A stretch of 51,237 nucleotides of DNA from an uncultured Pseudomonadota bacterium (GTDB lineage Bacteria > Pseudomonadota > Alphaproteobacteria > RF32 > CAG-239), in the NCBI GenBank assembly GCA_949290295.1, contig CASERH010000002.1, positions 1 to 51,237 on the forward strand, read 5' to 3'. Position numbers and translations under genes: made by a program. This document shows, piece after piece, positions 50,136 to 51,237 of the stretch. The notes beneath the pieces are model-generated. The model was not told where the DNA came from. It searched no databases and worked only from the letters and a program-made list of their open reading frames with translations. Within the stretch, counting starts at the first letter, position 1. Every line of letters starts with the position of its first letter.

Positions 50136-51104
50136 ATGAGTTTTACGGTTTTAGAATCAATACTTCGTCCTTTATCTTACTGGTACAATCAGGAGAACAT
50201 AGAGGAAGTTGCCATCAACAGGTCTGGGCAAATTTGGCTTCGTCTGAGGGGCAAACGTGCCTACCCATGGGTTATGTACAAAGACGAGAAGCTAACCAAA
50301 GAGTATTTGACGGACCTATTATACATTGTGGCAAATACTTATGAGCTTCCGTTTGACCCTGTAGAAGGCAACCCGGTTGTTTATGCCGCAATTCCCGGAG
50401 AGCATCGTTTTTCAGCCATATGCGGCCGCAACGTGATGTATGACAACGATGATTTAACGGGGGGCATAGCGCTGACGATTCGTGTGCACTCGGATGATGT
50501 TGCATTTGGTTTGGGGGACTATGGGTTAACCCAGGGGCACAGCCTGCACAAGATCAACCCGCTAAAAGACATTAAAGAGCCGGAGGATCCCTATGAAAGA
50601 CTGCTGCTCAGCATCAAAAGGGGCGATCACATTTTGGTTTCTGGTGCCACGGCAACCGGTAAAACAACGTTTTTAAACAACTTATTGAAGATTTTAGACA
50701 TTCACAAAAGAATAGTCACCATAGAAGATACAAGAGAGTTGATTGTTCCGCACCCCAATCGGGTTCACCTGGTATTGTCCAGAACGGAGCAAACCAACGC
50801 TTTAACCTATGCCAAGATCATTGACTTGGTTGTTCGTTTTACGCCGGATGCAATCATCGGCGGAGAGATTTCAACCGGTAACGCCGGTGCCATTTGGGAG
50901 CTTATGGGGTCAGGACACGACAACTGTTTAGCGACCATCCACGCGGAGAGTTCTGAGGCGGCATACCAGGCCTTCACAGATCGTATTTTGCACACCTATC
51001 CAACAATTGACAGAAAGAAAACAATAGAGGAGATGCGGCAAAAGTTAAGAGTTGTTCAGATTAATCGCGATGGCAACTTGAGAGCCGTAACCGAGATTAC
51101 TTAG
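50136..51104 (+). CDS. virB11: VirB11 T4SS ATPase
   Basis: A 322-residue hexameric AAA-type ATPase of the VirB11/DotB/PulE superfamily. An N-terminal domain is followed by Walker A G-A-T-A-T-G-K-T-T (about 169-177), the Asp box V-T-I-E-D-T-R-E-L, Walker B A-I-I-G-G-E-I-S, and the His box S-G-H-D-N-C-L-A-T-I-H-A. It powers switching between pilus assembly and transfer at the inner membrane. AAAGG lies upstream of the ATG. It ends the visible T4SS locus, followed by a terminator. Confidence 0.94.
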   Translation: MSFTVLESILRPLSYWYNQENIEEVAINRSGQIWLRLRGKRAYPWVMYKDEKLTKEYLTDLLYIVANTYELPFDPVEGNPVVYAAIPGEHRFSAICGRNVMYDNDDLTGGIALTIRVHSDDVAFGLGDYGLTQGHSLHKINPLKDIKEPEDPYERLLLSIKRGDHILVSGATATGKTTFLNNLLKILDIHKRIVTIEDTRELIVPHPNRVHLVLSRTEQTNALTYAKIIDLVVRFTPDAIIGGEISTGNAGAIWELMGSGHDNCLATIHAESSEAAYQAFTDRILHTYPTIDRKKTIEEMRQKLRVVQINRDGNLRAVTEIT

Positions 51105-51110
51105 AAACCA

Positions 51111-51138
51111 AGCCCCGCTCATCAGCGGGGCTTTGATT
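51111..51138 (+). terminator. Intrinsic terminator after virB11
   Basis: AGCCCCGCT / AGCGGGGCT (9 bp, 4-nt loop) is followed by TTGATTTAT. It closes the virB operon. Confidence 0.9.
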
Positions 51139-51237
51139 TATGTGGAAAAGTGATTGGTTGTTATAGTCAAAAGGCTCGAAAAAATATAGAATTGAAAATG
51201 TATATATACAAAGGACTAAAAAGAGGAAATGAGCGGA
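51139..51237. other. Start of the next transcription unit, cut by the window end
   Basis: After the virB11 terminator the DNA is AT-rich. A rightward ORF could begin at the ATG near 51198 or, with GAGG close by, at the ATG near 51229, but too little sequence remains to judge. No gene is called. Confidence 0.3.

Overview
The window looks like chromosomal sequence from an alphaproteobacterium, probably an uncultured host-associated or gut lineage. The evidence is moderate AT richness, standard stop codons including TGA, a tiny lipoprotein with the G-S-x-Y-P...Y-P tail seen in alphaproteobacterial LptM/YifL-like proteins, and an IncI1/R64-style type IVb pilus cluster beside a VirB-type secretion locus. 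This assignment is inference; no rRNA or other firm phylogenetic marker is present.

Layout. (1) 1-8032, housekeeping and signalling genes: a tRNA-Ser(GGA), an exported nitroreductase, an unknown protein, gpsA, and a leftward operon 6986-2581. That operon encodes a small lipoprotein, a VWA protein, a PP2C phosphatase, a Ser/Thr kinase (a TerY-P / YegL-PphC-YegI type phosphorylation triad), a small membrane protein and a nitronate monooxygenase-like flavoprotein. A TlpA-like thioredoxin and a Gpt-like phosphoribosyltransferase follow on the + strand. (2) 8029-19928, leftward, an R64-like type IVb pilus cluster: an OmpA-domain protein, a TcpQ/PilL-like lipoprotein, PilN secretin, PilO, PilP, PilQ ATPase, PilR, a pilin-like protein without a leader motif, PilS prepilin with its own promoter and terminator, and a PilT/DotB-like ATPase. 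(3) 19929-20249, a 321 bp divergent control region with a leader hairpin and repeated AGCAAAA boxes. (4) 20250-51104, rightward, an unusually elaborated VirB-type T4SS: two VirB2-like proteins plus a 1703-residue coiled-coil protein carrying a third VirB2-like membrane module, VirB3, VirB4, six exported and mostly coiled-coil proteins in an overlapping chain, VirB8, a VirB7-like lipoprotein, a second VirB8, VirB9 with a SPOR-like tail, two giant repeat proteins that together look like a VirB10 split in two, and VirB11.

How the parts work together (inference). PilN/PilP/PilO/PilR/PilQ form the envelope machine that assembles PilS; the PilT-like ATPase may retract it. VirB4 and VirB11 power the T4SS; VirB3 and VirB8 sit at the inner membrane; VirB7-like, VirB9 and the VirB10 C-terminal domain form the outer-membrane core. 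The giant repeat and coiled-coil proteins probably lengthen or decorate the periplasmic and surface parts. No VirB1, VirB6, VirD4, relaxase, prepilin peptidase or PilV adhesin gene is visible here. The most novel-looking elements are the split, repeat-expanded VirB10, the VirB2 module inserted in a 1.7 k-residue coiled-coil protein, and the exported coiled-coil gene chain where VirB5/VirB6 would be expected.
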